Assembly (NCBI GenBank): GCA_047125605.1
Contig: CP138932.1
Span: forward strand, 558,001 to 622,000
DNA length: 64,000 bases
From: JAKVBK01 sp022447275
Lineage (GTDB): Bacteria > Pseudomonadota > Alphaproteobacteria > Rhodobacterales > Rhodobacteraceae
Direction: 5' to 3'
This document shows, piece after piece, positions 34,397-43,638 of the stretch. A model generated the notes under the pieces. It was not told the DNA's origin. It made no database searches and saw nothing but the letters and a program-made list of their open reading frames with translations. Every line of letters begins with the position of its first letter. Position 1 is the stretch's first letter. Made by a program: the position numbers and the translations under genes.

Positions 34397-35104
34397 ATGA
34401 ATAATACTGCCCGCCCGCTCAAGGCCCTGCTTTTCGATAAAGATGGTACGCTGTTTGATTTTCAGGGCACTTGGGGCGCCTGGGCCGTTTCCTTTCTCAC
34501 AGAGCTTTCAGAGGGGGTGCCGGGCCGTATGGAGAAGCTCGCGCAGGCTGTCTGCCTTGACCTCGACACCGCGAGCTTTGAGTCAGAAAGCCCGGTGATT
34601 GCCGGCACCCAGGATGAGGTGCTGGAACTCGTTTGTGGCAGCGTGCCAGACGTGTCACGTGCCGAGATTTTGTCCCTGATGGAGCGTTCGGTGGTGCGGG
34701 CGCCACTGGTTCCGGCAGTTCCGTTGGAGCCTTATCTTACGGGATTGCGTGAAAGAGGTTTGGCCCTGGGTGTCGCAACCAATGACAGTGAAGCCGGGGC
34801 ACGCGCCCATATTGGCAGGGCCGATGTCACCCATTTCTTTGATTATATCGCAGGCTTTGACAGTGGCTACGGGGGCAAACCTGAACCCGGCCAACTTTTG
34901 GCATTTGCAGAGCAGATGGGCCTTGCTCCGCAGGAAATTGCCATGGTCGGCGACAGCACCCATGACCTACACGCAGCCCATGCCGCAGGCATGGTTGGGA
35001 TTGGTGTTCTGACGGGTGTTGCTCCCCGGGAGGAACTTTCGCCCCATGCGGATGTCGTGCTGCGGGATATTGGCGAGATTCCGCGTTGGCTGGATGACAT
35101 ATGA
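34397..35104 (+). CDS. HAD-family phosphatase (phosphoglycolate phosphatase-like)
   Basis: 235 residues. HAD motif I is DKDGTLFD (with nucleophile Asp at about 14), motif II lies in GVATNDSEAG, and motifs III/IV in GGKPEPG and MVGDSTHDLHAA. The cap helices are of the Gph/PGP type. It follows DUF3572 directly. The substrate could be 2-phosphoglycolate or another small phosphate ester. Confidence 0.85.
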   Translation: MNNTARPLKALLFDKDGTLFDFQGTWGAWAVSFLTELSEGVPGRMEKLAQAVCLDLDTASFESESPVIAGTQDEVLELVCGSVPDVSRAEILSLMERSVVRAPLVPAVPLEPYLTGLRERGLALGVATNDSEAGARAHIGRADVTHFFDYIAGFDSGYGGKPEPGQLLAFAEQMGLAPQEIAMVGDSTHDLHAAHAAGMVGIGVLTGVAPREELSPHADVVLRDIGEIPRWLDDI

Positions 35105-35213
35105 TCCCTGAGGGTGGCGCTCAAGCGGGGCCGAGTTGACCATTTTTTGTCGGAATCGGGCAAGTGGATTGAGTGCAAGGCTGTCAGGCTGAGCCTACCG
35201 CAAGGAGACGACA

Positions 35214-36803
35214 ATGACTGAAACCGCCTCGACATCCCCTGACACAGCACGCGCAAAGCCAGCCCGTCGTCGGCGGTCAGGTGGGCGGGCCGGCAATGTG
35301 CGGCGCACAGCGCCAGAGGTCATTTCACAAATGCCTTGGTACTTGCCGGAAAACATTGATCGTCCAACTGAGCCATTGACCGAAGAAGGGGTTCTGGCGA
35401 TCCATGATGCCGCCATGCGCATCCTCGAAGAAACAGGGATCGAATTTCTGAATGAGGAAGCGCTTGCGCTGTTTGCGCAAGCCGGCTGCACCGTGGAGGG
35501 CAGCAATGTCAGGATGGGGCGTGACTGGGTGATGGAGATGGTTGGCCATGCCCCATCGGAATTCACAATCACGCCGCGCAATCCCGCCCGTAAACTGCAC
35601 GTGGGCGGAAAGACGATTTTGTTTGGAAATGTCTCTTCACCGCCGAATTACTGGGATGCCGATACTGGGAAGGTGCCCGGAACACGAGCGCAATGCGTCG
35701 ATCTGCTCAAGCTCACCCAATATTTCAATTGCATGCACTTCGCCGGGGGATATCCCGTCGAGCCCGTCGATGTGCACGCCTCTGTCCGCCATCTCGACGT
35801 GCTGTTCGACAAACTCACGCTGACCGACAAGGTGGCCCATGCCTATAGTCTTGGGCCTGAGCGCGTTGAAGATGTCATGGAAATGGTGCGGATTGCCTCT
35901 GAACTGTCCCATGAGGCCTTTGAGGCCGAGCCGCGTCTTTACACCAACATCAATTCAACCTCACCGCTCAAACATGATTGGCCGATGATTGACGGCTGTT
36001 TGCGCATGGTGCGCCGGGGACAGGCAGTGTTCGTCACCCCCTTCACGCTGGCTGGTGCGATGGCGCCGGTGACAATGGCCGGTGCGGTTGCTCTATCGCT
36101 GGCGGAGGCTCTGTGTGCGATTGCGCTGTTTCAGTGGGTGCGGCCGGGATGCCCCTGCGTCATTGGCACGTTCACCTCAAATGTGGATATGAAAACCGGC
36201 TCGCCTGCCTTTGGAACGCCGGAATATATGCGGGCTACTCAAATGACAGGCCAAATGGCACGGTTTTATGGGCTGCCGATGCGGGCATCTGGCTCCTGCG
36301 CGGCCAATGTGCCTGATGGGCAGGCCATGTGGGAGACATCGAACGCGCTATGGTCTGCGGTCCAGTCTGGCACGCATGTCGTCTATCATGCGGCGGGCTG
36401 GCTCGAGGGCGGTCTCATTGCAAGCCCGGCAAAATTCGTGATGGATTGCGAAATGTTGCAGATGATCCAAAGGTATTTCGATCCGGCTATCACGGCGACA
36501 GATTCGGGCAGTCTTGCGGTTGACACAGTGGCTGAGGTTGGCCCCAACGGCCACTATTTCGGCTGTGAGCATACTCAGGAGCGGTATGAAACGGCCTTCT
36601 ATCAACCCTTTGTGTCAGATTGGTCAAACTTTGAGGCCTTTGATTTGGCGGGCAATGTCTGGACAGCTGATCGGGCGCACAGGATTTGGAAAGAGATTGT
36701 GAACAGTTTTGAGCCACCACCGATGGACATAGCCGTGCGCGACGCGTTGGCTGATTTTGTCGCGCGGCGCAAAGCGGAAGGGGGCGCCCCAACGGATTTC
36801 TGA
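35214..36803 (+). CDS. Trimethylamine methyltransferase (MttB) family protein, non-pyrrolysine
   Basis: 529 residues. The N-terminus is Arg-rich (RRRR near 18-21). From about residue 55 it matches the MttB TIM-barrel family that moves a methyl group from a quaternary amine to a corrinoid protein. There is no in-frame amber codon, so it is a non-pyrrolysine member like MtgB-type betaine methyltransferases. No corrinoid protein or reactivator gene is nearby. GGAGACGACA precedes the ATG. Substrate unassigned. Confidence 0.82.
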   Translation: MTETASTSPDTARAKPARRRRSGGRAGNVRRTAPEVISQMPWYLPENIDRPTEPLTEEGVLAIHDAAMRILEETGIEFLNEEALALFAQAGCTVEGSNVRMGRDWVMEMVGHAPSEFTITPRNPARKLHVGGKTILFGNVSSPPNYWDADTGKVPGTRAQCVDLLKLTQYFNCMHFAGGYPVEPVDVHASVRHLDVLFDKLTLTDKVAHAYSLGPERVEDVMEMVRIASELSHEAFEAEPRLYTNINSTSPLKHDWPMIDGCLRMVRRGQAVFVTPFTLAGAMAPVTMAGAVALSLAEALCAIALFQWVRPGCPCVIGTFTSNVDMKTGSPAFGTPEYMRATQMTGQMARFYGLPMRASGSCAANVPDGQAMWETSNALWSAVQSGTHVVYHAAGWLEGGLIASPAKFVMDCEMLQMIQRYFDPAITATDSGSLAVDTVAEVGPNGHYFGCEHTQERYETAFYQPFVSDWSNFEAFDLAGNVWTADRAHRIWKEIVNSFEPPPMDIAVRDALADFVARRKAEGGAPTDF

Positions 36804-36929
36804 ATGTGCTTGGGATTTGACAGGCGCCAGCCAAGAAACTGCTTCAATTTTTTTTTCGACACCTACATAACTTTGGCGGGATATTAACCTCGTATGAGCC
36901 ACAAATGCTGCATCGCAGTTGGGGGCATC

Positions 36930-37523
36930 ATGCACGGCCTGGTAAATCGATCTATTGAGTGCTTTTTGCGCGATACCTACGGCCAAATGGCGTGGGAGGA
37001 TGTAGCGCGCTGCGCTGGGCTGGAGCCTGCAACATTTGAATCCATGCTGCACTATGATGATCGGCTCACCCACGCGGTTTTGGAGGCGATTTCTCAGCGT
37101 CTCAACAAGCCCCGCGAGGCGGTTTTAGAAGACGTGGGGACCTATCTGGTTACCCATTCGAACACAAAGGCGATCCGCCGATTGCTGCGTTTCAGCGGCG
37201 ATAGCTTTGGGGATTTTCTGGCATCGCTGGATGATTTGCCGGAACGTGTAAAACTGGCTGTACCCGATTTGGAGTTTCCGCGCCTCGAACTGGAGGAAAA
37301 GGGAAATGGACAATTTTGCCTGTGGGTGCGGGGTGCGCATGCGGAATTCATCTGGGTTATCTGCGGTGCGATGCGGGCCTTGGCGGATGATTATGGCGCG
37401 TTGGTTCTGATGGAAGGGCATGATCCTGTCGGAGAAGCTGATGGTTTTATTGAGTTACATCTAGCCGCGCTGTCCTTTGCGGAAGGCAATGCCTTTTCGC
37501 TTGGGGACCGGGGAGCAAACTAA
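36930..37523 (+). CDS. H-NOX (heme-NO-binding) family protein lacking the heme ligand
   Basis: 197 residues. MHGLVNRSIECFLRDTYG opens a standard H-NOX fold and GDSFGDFLASLDDL aligns with the helix that bears the proximal His. That His is replaced by Pro104 (LDDLPERV), and the YxSxR heme-propionate motif is absent (segment L131-W-V-R-G-A-H137). So it probably binds no heme, or binds it otherwise. The start at 36930 has a GGGGG site; an ATG at 36894 would add 12 residues. Its stop overlaps the start of a diguanylate cyclase gene. Confidence 0.82.
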   Translation: MHGLVNRSIECFLRDTYGQMAWEDVARCAGLEPATFESMLHYDDRLTHAVLEAISQRLNKPREAVLEDVGTYLVTHSNTKAIRRLLRFSGDSFGDFLASLDDLPERVKLAVPDLEFPRLELEEKGNGQFCLWVRGAHAEFIWVICGAMRALADDYGALVLMEGHDPVGEADGFIELHLAALSFAEGNAFSLGDRGAN

Positions 37524-38578
37524 TGGCGTTGCCGAGGCTTGATGCGCAGGCGTTGATGGGGGCTGCCTTGCTGGCACCTGCCGCCTTGGACAGGCTGATG
37601 CCCATGCATCTGCAAATCGCGGCCGATGGCCATGTGGTCCATGTGGGGCCCACGCTTGGTCAGGTCTCTCCCGTGCCGCTAGAGGGGCTAGGCTTCAAGG
37701 CATTGATGGGGGTTTTGCAGCCCCGTGGCATTCAGGATCTTGCCGGCTTGCGGGCTGCAGATGGGGGCCAAGTTCGATTTCGGCTTGCCACAGAGCCAGA
37801 GATCCCGATGAAAGGGCTGTGCGTTCCAACCCATGATGGCGGAGCACTGCTCAACCTGTCTTTTGGCTACGCGGTGACATCGGCGGTTGAGCATTTTCAT
37901 CTGACCTGTGGGGATTTCGCGTGCACGGACCTTACCATTGAGATGCTCTTTTTGATCGAGGCGAAATCGGCCGCCCAAGAAGAACAGCGCAAACTCAACA
38001 TGCGTCTGCAGGGCGATAAGCAGCGTGCAGAAGCCGAGGCGCTTTCGGATGGTTTGACAGGGTTGGCAAACAGGCGCGCTTTCGATGCCGCCTTGATGCG
38101 CTGCATCGAAAACGGTGCGCCCTTCGCCGTGATGCAAATTGATCTAGATTTCTTTAAGGCGGTGAATGATACGCTGGGCCATGCTGCCGGGGATGCTGTT
38201 TTGGCAAAGGTCGCGGCGGTCCTCAAAAAGGAAACACGCGCCAGTGATCTGGTTGCACGCGTCGGAGGGGATGAGTTTTCCATCCTGTTTGTGCGCTTCG
38301 TAGACGTGGGCAGTCTGCTGGACGTTGCCGGTCGGATGATCGCGCATATCGAAGAACCTTTGCCGTTTGGAAAGCAAGCCTGTGAAATCTCCGCCAGCAT
38401 TGGGATTGCGGTGGCGGAGGGCGCTCATACCGATACCGCTGCAGATCTCTTGCACAAGGCAGATACTGCGCTTTATGCGTCCAAGTTTGCTGGGCGTCGA
38501 CATGCCACAATCTATTCCCAAGGTTTGGAAGAGGAGGTTGCGCGCAACGCCGCAGATCTGCCGCTCCCACGCCAATAG
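37523..38578 (+). CDS. HNOBA-like plus GGDEF diguanylate cyclase
   Basis: 351 residues. The first about 150 (MPMHLQIAADGHVVHVG ... GDFACTDLTIEM) resemble the HNOBA domain that joins H-NOX to the cyclase in soluble guanylate cyclase; a short coiled coil (about 150-180) leads to a GGDEF domain with GGDEF at 248-252 and an I-site RASD at 239-242. Active c-di-GMP synthesis is expected. It is coupled (TAATG) to the H-NOX-like gene, its likely sensory partner. Confidence 0.88.
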   Translation: MALPRLDAQALMGAALLAPAALDRLMPMHLQIAADGHVVHVGPTLGQVSPVPLEGLGFKALMGVLQPRGIQDLAGLRAADGGQVRFRLATEPEIPMKGLCVPTHDGGALLNLSFGYAVTSAVEHFHLTCGDFACTDLTIEMLFLIEAKSAAQEEQRKLNMRLQGDKQRAEAEALSDGLTGLANRRAFDAALMRCIENGAPFAVMQIDLDFFKAVNDTLGHAAGDAVLAKVAAVLKKETRASDLVARVGGDEFSILFVRFVDVGSLLDVAGRMIAHIEEPLPFGKQACEISASIGIAVAEGAHTDTAADLLHKADTALYASKFAGRRHATIYSQGLEEEVARNAADLPLPRQ

Positions 38579-38853
38579 CCTCGTGCTACATGTCAAAGGC
38601 TCGCACCCAGATACCCTGTGGTTGGGGCACCGTTGCTGGCAGAGCCGGGGATGCGCGCCAATATCAGGCCTTTTGCAACGGACCTGCAAACTACTTATTG
38701 ATTAGGGTGCAGAAACTACGCAGCAGCGGGGCTTTGTCCGCCTGAGCCGTAACACGCCGTGCGACCGGGGAATGGCCGAACACCAAGGCTTCAGGTTCGG
38801 CCTATCCGCCCATTTTGCTTGCATCGATTGTTGTGCCGAGATATCCGCTCGGC
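38579..38853. other. 275-base gap between GGDEF gene and MATE gene
   Basis: No gene seen. It holds a perfect 8-bp inverted repeat GGCCGAAC (38774-38781) / GTTCGGCC (38795-38802) with a 13-base loop, 52 bases before the chosen MATE start. I found no tRNA or riboswitch signature. Confidence 0.5.
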
Positions 38854-40254
38854 ATGGCCAGTCCATCGACGCCCGCTGACAGGGACCCCCGACATTCCTT
38901 GATGCCCAACATTCGCGCGTTGCTCGTGTTGGGTCTGCCTTTGACAGGCGGCCATCTGGCTCAGATCGCGATTTCGGTTACCGATACCGTCATGCTGGGC
39001 TGGTATTCGGTGGATGCCTTGGCGGCCGCCGTGTTGGGAACCGCTTGGTTTTTCAACTTATTTTTGGTCGGGTCCGGGTTTGGTTGGGCGGTAATGCCAC
39101 TTGTGGCAGAAGCCGCGGAGCGCGAAGATCAGATCGCCGTGCGGCGTGCAACGCGGATGGGTCTTTGGCTGAGCTTTGGTTTTGCCGTGCTCGCACTACC
39201 CGTCATGATGTTTTCGGCGCTGATCCTGCAGATTTTGGGTCAGCCAGCAGAGCTTGCACACGCTGCGCAAGAGTATCTGCGTGTAGCCATGTGGGGCTTG
39301 CCGGCAGCACTCGGGGTGATGGTGCTAAAAAGCTATCTCGCGGCTCTTGAAAAGACCAACGTTGTCCTGTGGGTTACGTTGACCGCCGCGGCAATAAATG
39401 CCGTTGTCAATTACGGATTGATTTTCGGCAACTTTGGGCTGCCCGAACTGGGCTTGCGGGGGGCTGCTCTTGGGTCTGTCATCGTTCAGACGGCCTCTTT
39501 CGTTTTGCTGATTGTCTACGCACGCAGGACTTTTCCTGAACATGCGCTGTTTCACAGACTCTGGCGCTGGGACATCGCAGCTATAGGCAAGGTGTTCCAA
39601 TTGGGATGGCCAATCGGTCTGACAAATTTCAGCGAAAGCGGGCTCTTCTTGGCCTCCACCTTGATGATGGGCAGCCTCGGGACCGTGCCCGTCGCGGCCC
39701 ATGGCATCGCAATCCAGATTGCCTCGGCCACCTTCATGTTTCACATGGGAATTTCCAACGGAGCTACGGTACGCGCAGGGCGCGCGTTGGGGCGCAGAGA
39801 TTCCGAAGGTCTGGCACAGGGTGGGCGCGCTGCAATTGTCGTTTCAGTGGCGTTTGCGCTGCTTACGATGGTGGTGTTTGTCCTTTTCCCTGAGCTGTTG
39901 ATTGGCTCATTTATTGATCCGGAAGACCTTCAGCGTGACGCGATCCTTGCTCTTGGAACAACCCTTCTGGCCATGGCGGCATTGTTTCAGCTGGCGGATG
40001 GGTTGCAAGTCATGGCTTTGGGCATGTTGCGTGGCGTGCAAGACACGCGCGTACCCATGCTACAGGCTGCTTTTGCATATTGGTGTGTTGGCATGCCCGT
40101 GAGCTATCTATTGGGGTTCAGGCTGGAATGGGGCGGTGTTGGCATTTGGGCCGGCCTGATCCTTGGATTGTCTGTAGCGGCTGCGCTGTTGATGCATCGC
40201 TTCTGGCGACGCGCGCTGCCACAGCTGGGGTCGTCCGTTTGTTCAGAAGGGTGA
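38854..40254 (+). CDS. MATE family efflux transporter
   Basis: 466 residues with twelve membrane helices in two MATE halves (about 20-230 and 250-450). The first helices carry LPLTGGHLAQIAISVTDTVMLG, typical of the NorM/DinF family. Starts at ATG 38854 or 38902 are both possible; neither has a good ribosome site. It exports cationic drugs or metabolites with Na+ or H+. No regulator is adjacent. Confidence 0.9.
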   Translation: MASPSTPADRDPRHSLMPNIRALLVLGLPLTGGHLAQIAISVTDTVMLGWYSVDALAAAVLGTAWFFNLFLVGSGFGWAVMPLVAEAAEREDQIAVRRATRMGLWLSFGFAVLALPVMMFSALILQILGQPAELAHAAQEYLRVAMWGLPAALGVMVLKSYLAALEKTNVVLWVTLTAAAINAVVNYGLIFGNFGLPELGLRGAALGSVIVQTASFVLLIVYARRTFPEHALFHRLWRWDIAAIGKVFQLGWPIGLTNFSESGLFLASTLMMGSLGTVPVAAHGIAIQIASATFMFHMGISNGATVRAGRALGRRDSEGLAQGGRAAIVVSVAFALLTMVVFVLFPELLIGSFIDPEDLQRDAILALGTTLLAMAALFQLADGLQVMALGMLRGVQDTRVPMLQAAFAYWCVGMPVSYLLGFRLEWGGVGIWAGLILGLSVAAALLMHRFWRRALPQLGSSVCSEG

Positions 40255-40342
40255 ACAGAAAAGGGTGCCATTTAGACGCGGTTGTTGCTAGCTTTGTCAC
40301 GGGGATATTTTGCGGTACTGCCGTTAGAAGGACATCCTGGCC

Positions 40343-41257
40343 TTGTATTTCGAAGACAATCTTGGCACGCTTTTGCGACGTCTATCTGGGCACGTTTACG
40401 CCGTGCTGAATGGCGCTCATTTCGACAATCTCCCGAACCGTCTGCGCTCAACCCGTCTGAACTATCGGCCGCTCTATGTTGATGAGATCGACTTGCCAGC
40501 GATTAACAGCGGGCCCCACCTTGTCGATTGCACGAGCAATTTTGCCATCGAGCAGGTGCGCGATGTCACGGCAGGGGCATCCTCGGTTGTATGGTGGGGG
40601 TGGCATAGCGGTGGCGCAGTGGGCCTGCGGTCCATAACCCGCCATCTGCGCCGGCTAAATCTTATTGATGTGCCGGGAAACGCTGAGGCGGGCTCAGCGC
40701 CGCGACACGGGCGCATTTATGCTCCGGGCTCGGATGAACCCGTTCTATTTCAGCACGCTGACCCGGATATTATCTGCGCTATTCTGCCGGTTCTTGCACC
40801 GGTTCAGCAAGTTTGTCTGTTCGGTGGCAGCCATGCGATAGTTACCGATCCTCAGAGCGAACCACCGCAATTCTTGCGCAATCCTAACCCTCAAGCTTTG
40901 GTGCCGACGGGCCGTCTGGCATTGAGCAAGGATCAATATTCGGCCCTTTCAGATGCGTATGGCACAGCCTTGCGGCACCGTGCCTTGATTGAGTTCGGCG
41001 TGGGCCTTACAGCGCGTCAGAAGGTCAAAAGCGCTGAGCAAATTCGCAGCGCCATTGATCGCGCTGAAAGCTATGGCTTGGCAACACAGGAACAGGTCTG
41101 GGAGTTTATTCGCTTTGATCAGCGCTACGGGGCCCAATTTGAGATGCGACCCGAGGCGTGCGGCGTGCTGGCCCAATTAATCAACCCCGAACTAAGCCCG
41201 GCCGAACGTTTGTTCCGAGTAGAACAAGAATTACAATTCTTGGCTCAAAAAGGCTGA
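40343..41257 (+). CDS. Orphan DUF4123 protein
   Basis: 304 residues. VYAVLNGAHFDNLP, GPHLVDC and the WWGWHSGG...LRRLNLIDVPG block with LFQHADPDII match DUF4123, a family of chaperones that load effectors onto VgrG of type VI secretion. The C-terminal about 100 residues are helical. The start appears to be TTG 40343 behind AAGGA; no ATG fits. No T6SS or VgrG gene is in the window, so its role here is open. Confidence 0.7.
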   Translation: MYFEDNLGTLLRRLSGHVYAVLNGAHFDNLPNRLRSTRLNYRPLYVDEIDLPAINSGPHLVDCTSNFAIEQVRDVTAGASSVVWWGWHSGGAVGLRSITRHLRRLNLIDVPGNAEAGSAPRHGRIYAPGSDEPVLFQHADPDIICAILPVLAPVQQVCLFGGSHAIVTDPQSEPPQFLRNPNPQALVPTGRLALSKDQYSALSDAYGTALRHRALIEFGVGLTARQKVKSAEQIRSAIDRAESYGLATQEQVWEFIRFDQRYGAQFEMRPEACGVLAQLINPELSPAERLFRVEQELQFLAQKG

Positions 41258-41263
41258 CGTCAA

Positions 41264-41683
41264 TTAGGAGACGCCAGCGTCTTTTTGTGCTTTCATGAGG
41301 CGGTCAGCTTTTTTCCGGACAAGGGTCGAGCGCAGGTCATGCATGGCGAGCAAAAGGCGGTTTGTGACGTCTTCTAGATCGTCGTCTGAAGCTTTGCTCT
41401 GCGCCCATTGGGCCGTAAGGTTCAGGTGATCGATTGTGCGATGAATGTCGTCAAGATCGCGGCGCGCAAGCAAAGCCTGACGAGACTTCATCCAAGCATC
41501 GATTTCGGCCCTGTCCCGTTCCGTAAGCGATCGACCATTTTGTGGTTTGATGTCCCCATTACGAACATTGACGACCGCAATCTGATCCATCTCGATCCGC
41601 CGCTGGCGATTTTCCGTGTCCACGCGAAAAACAGCAGCGCCATTATCGCGAATGCGGAAGTAGTAATCGGGAAGATCTGTCAT
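41264..41683 (-). CDS. Conserved hypothetical protein
   Basis: 139 residues. It begins MTDLPDYYFRIRDNGAAVFRVD, a short beta-rich segment, followed by a mostly helical charged region (about 60-139). No catalytic motif or membrane segment is visible. It ends 6 bases from the DUF4123 gene, in convergent orientation. Function unknown. Confidence 0.6.
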   Translation of the reverse strand: MTDLPDYYFRIRDNGAAVFRVDTENRQRRIEMDQIAVVNVRNGDIKPQNGRSLTERDRAEIDAWMKSRQALLARRDLDDIHRTIDHLNLTAQWAQSKASDDDLEDVTNRLLLAMHDLRSTLVRKKADRLMKAQKDAGVS

Positions 41684-41787
41684 GCGTACGCCCAATTTGT
41701 CTGAACCCACGCTAGGGGGGCATAAGGCTGCTGTCAAAGTGAACTATCTAAAGTTGTAAAGTGTGCGGCGATTTGCTGACTGCCAAA

Positions 41788-41824
41788 AATCGCACCCTCT
41801 GGTCGCTGGCCGGAGGGTGCGATT
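41788..41824 (-). terminator. Rho-independent terminator of aatA
   Basis: AATCGCACCCTC (41788-41799) and GAGGGTGCGATT (41813-41824) form a perfect 12-bp stem with a 13-base loop. Read on the minus strand it is followed by a T-run (complement of 41785-41789), directly after the aminotransferase stop. Confidence 0.9.
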
Positions 41825-41837
41825 ATCTAGGCCGCGC

Positions 41838-43040
41838 TTACTCGAGCGCGGCGCAAAACTCCTGGATGCGCGTGCAAGCTTTTTCAAGATTTTCATCCGA
41901 GGTTGCGTAGGAAACGCGGAATGCAGGTGACAGACCAAAAGCGGCGCCAAAGACAACGGCCACGCCCGTTTCCTCCAGAAGTGCCTTTGCAAAGGTCTCG
42001 TCATTTGCGATCAGCGTACCTGCTGCGGATGTTTTCCCAAGGCAGCCATGGATCGACGGATACACGTAAAATGCGCCTTCCGGTGTCAGGCAGCTGATGC
42101 CTTTCGAGGCGTTGAGCATGTCTACGACCATGTCCCGGCGGCGTTTGAAGATCGCGTTGTTCGCCGCGATATAGTCTTGGGGACCGTTCAGCGCCTCAAC
42201 CGCAGCCCATTGGCTGACAGAACACGGGTTTGACGTGGATTGTGACTGGATCTTCCGCATCGCTGCAATCAGGCTTTTGGGGCCAGCCGCGTAGCCGATC
42301 CGCCAGCCTGTCATGGCATATGCTTTGGAAACCCCGTTGCAGGTGAGCGTTCGTTCATAGAGTCTGGGCTCAACTTGCGCGGGCGTGCAAAATTCAAAGT
42401 CTTCGTAGGTCAGGTGCTCATACATGTCATCTGTCATGACCCAGACATGGGGATGGCGCATCAGCACATCTGTCAGGCCTTTGAGCTCATCGCGGGTATA
42501 GCCAGCGCCTGTTGGGTTTGAAGGCGAGTTGAAGATAAGCCATTTGGTTTTGGGCGTGATCGCCGCCTCAAGCTGATCCGGTGTCAGTTTGTAGCCCGTT
42601 TGAGATGAGGCTTCTGCGATCACGGGCTCACCACCGGCGAGCAACACCATGTCTGGGTAGGACACCCAGTAGGGCGCTGGGATGATCACTTCGTCACCAG
42701 GATTCAGGGTCGCCATCAGCGCATTGTAAAGGATCTGTTTGCCGCCAGTGCCCACGGAGACTTGGGCAGGTGCGTAGACCAGGCCGTTGTCGCGCTTGAA
42801 CTTGGCACAAATGGCCTGTTTCAATTCGACGATCCCGTCTGGCGCCGTATATTTAGTTTTGCCCGCAGCAATTGCGGCCACGGCCGCATCCTTGATATTT
42901 TGCGGTGTATCGAAATCCGGCTCACCGGCACCAAGGCCAATCACATCCTTGCCGGCGGCTTTTAGTTCGGCGGCCATTGTGGTGACGGCGATCGTAGGGG
43001 ACGGCTTCACGCGATCGAGCGTCGCGGACAGGAAAGTCAT
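41838..43040 (-). CDS. aatA: Aspartate aminotransferase (class I, fold type I)
   Basis: 400 residues. The PLP lysine lies in NGVSKAYAMTGWRIGY, with the conserved SNPTGAGY and the carboxylate-binding Arg in SPAFRVSYA. The sequence is closest to alphaproteobacterial AspB/AatA, which also accept prephenate in some species. A clear terminator follows. Divergent from an XRE regulator. Confidence 0.92.
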   Translation of the reverse strand: MTFLSATLDRVKPSPTIAVTTMAAELKAAGKDVIGLGAGEPDFDTPQNIKDAAVAAIAAGKTKYTAPDGIVELKQAICAKFKRDNGLVYAPAQVSVGTGGKQILYNALMATLNPGDEVIIPAPYWVSYPDMVLLAGGEPVIAEASSQTGYKLTPDQLEAAITPKTKWLIFNSPSNPTGAGYTRDELKGLTDVLMRHPHVWVMTDDMYEHLTYEDFEFCTPAQVEPRLYERTLTCNGVSKAYAMTGWRIGYAAGPKSLIAAMRKIQSQSTSNPCSVSQWAAVEALNGPQDYIAANNAIFKRRRDMVVDMLNASKGISCLTPEGAFYVYPSIHGCLGKTSAAGTLIANDETFAKALLEETGVAVVFGAAFGLSPAFRVSYATSDENLEKACTRIQEFCAALE

Positions 43041-43231
43041 GACAGTCTCCGAAGGTTAGGGCTGGGCGTGCGGCCCGCCTGAGAATAAGCGGGTTCGTGA
43101 TAGAGCCGAGTGAGAGGGCATTCAAGTGCTTCAACGACCCCAAGACATCACATCGCGGAGACAGTGGCACATCGCTGCATCACGCACCCCAGAACGGCGC
43201 CTCAAGTGCCGGCCAGCCCAAGGAGGCGCCA

Positions 43232-43636
43232 ATGAATGAGATGAGCAATTGGTTTAGCGACGAGACAGCCACCATCGGAGACCGGATCGCCGGCGCGCGC
43301 GAGGCCTCCGGGCTGAGCCAATCTGAAATGGCCCGTAAGCTGGGCGTCAAAGTAAAGACGGTCCGGGGCTGGGAAAATGACCTTACAGAACCGCGGGCCA
43401 ACAAGTTGCAGATGCTGTCTGGCTTGCTCAACGTGTCACTTATGTGGCTGTTAAACGGGGAAGGGCAGGGCGTTGATGCGCCTGTGGACGAACAGCCGAT
43501 CACAAAGGATGTGCAGGAACTGCTTCTTGAATTGCGCGAAATACGGGTGGATATGGATGCAGCCGCAGAACGGCTTGCGCGCACCGAGAAGCGGCTCCGG
43601 ACTGTGCTGACGCAAGAAGATTTAAGCGAGGTTTGA
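43232..43636 (+). CDS. XRE-family helix-turn-helix regulator
   Basis: 134 residues. HTH at about 20-75 (LSQSEMARKLGVKVKTVRGWENDLTEPRA). A helical tail (about 85-134) looks like a coiled coil for oligomerisation. AAGGAGG precedes ATG 43232. It lies 2 bases before sdhE, so the two are coupled. Target unknown. Confidence 0.85.
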   Translation: MNEMSNWFSDETATIGDRIAGAREASGLSQSEMARKLGVKVKTVRGWENDLTEPRANKLQMLSGLLNVSLMWLLNGEGQGVDAPVDEQPITKDVQELLLELREIRVDMDAAAERLARTEKRLRTVLTQEDLSEV

Positions 43637-43638
43637 AT

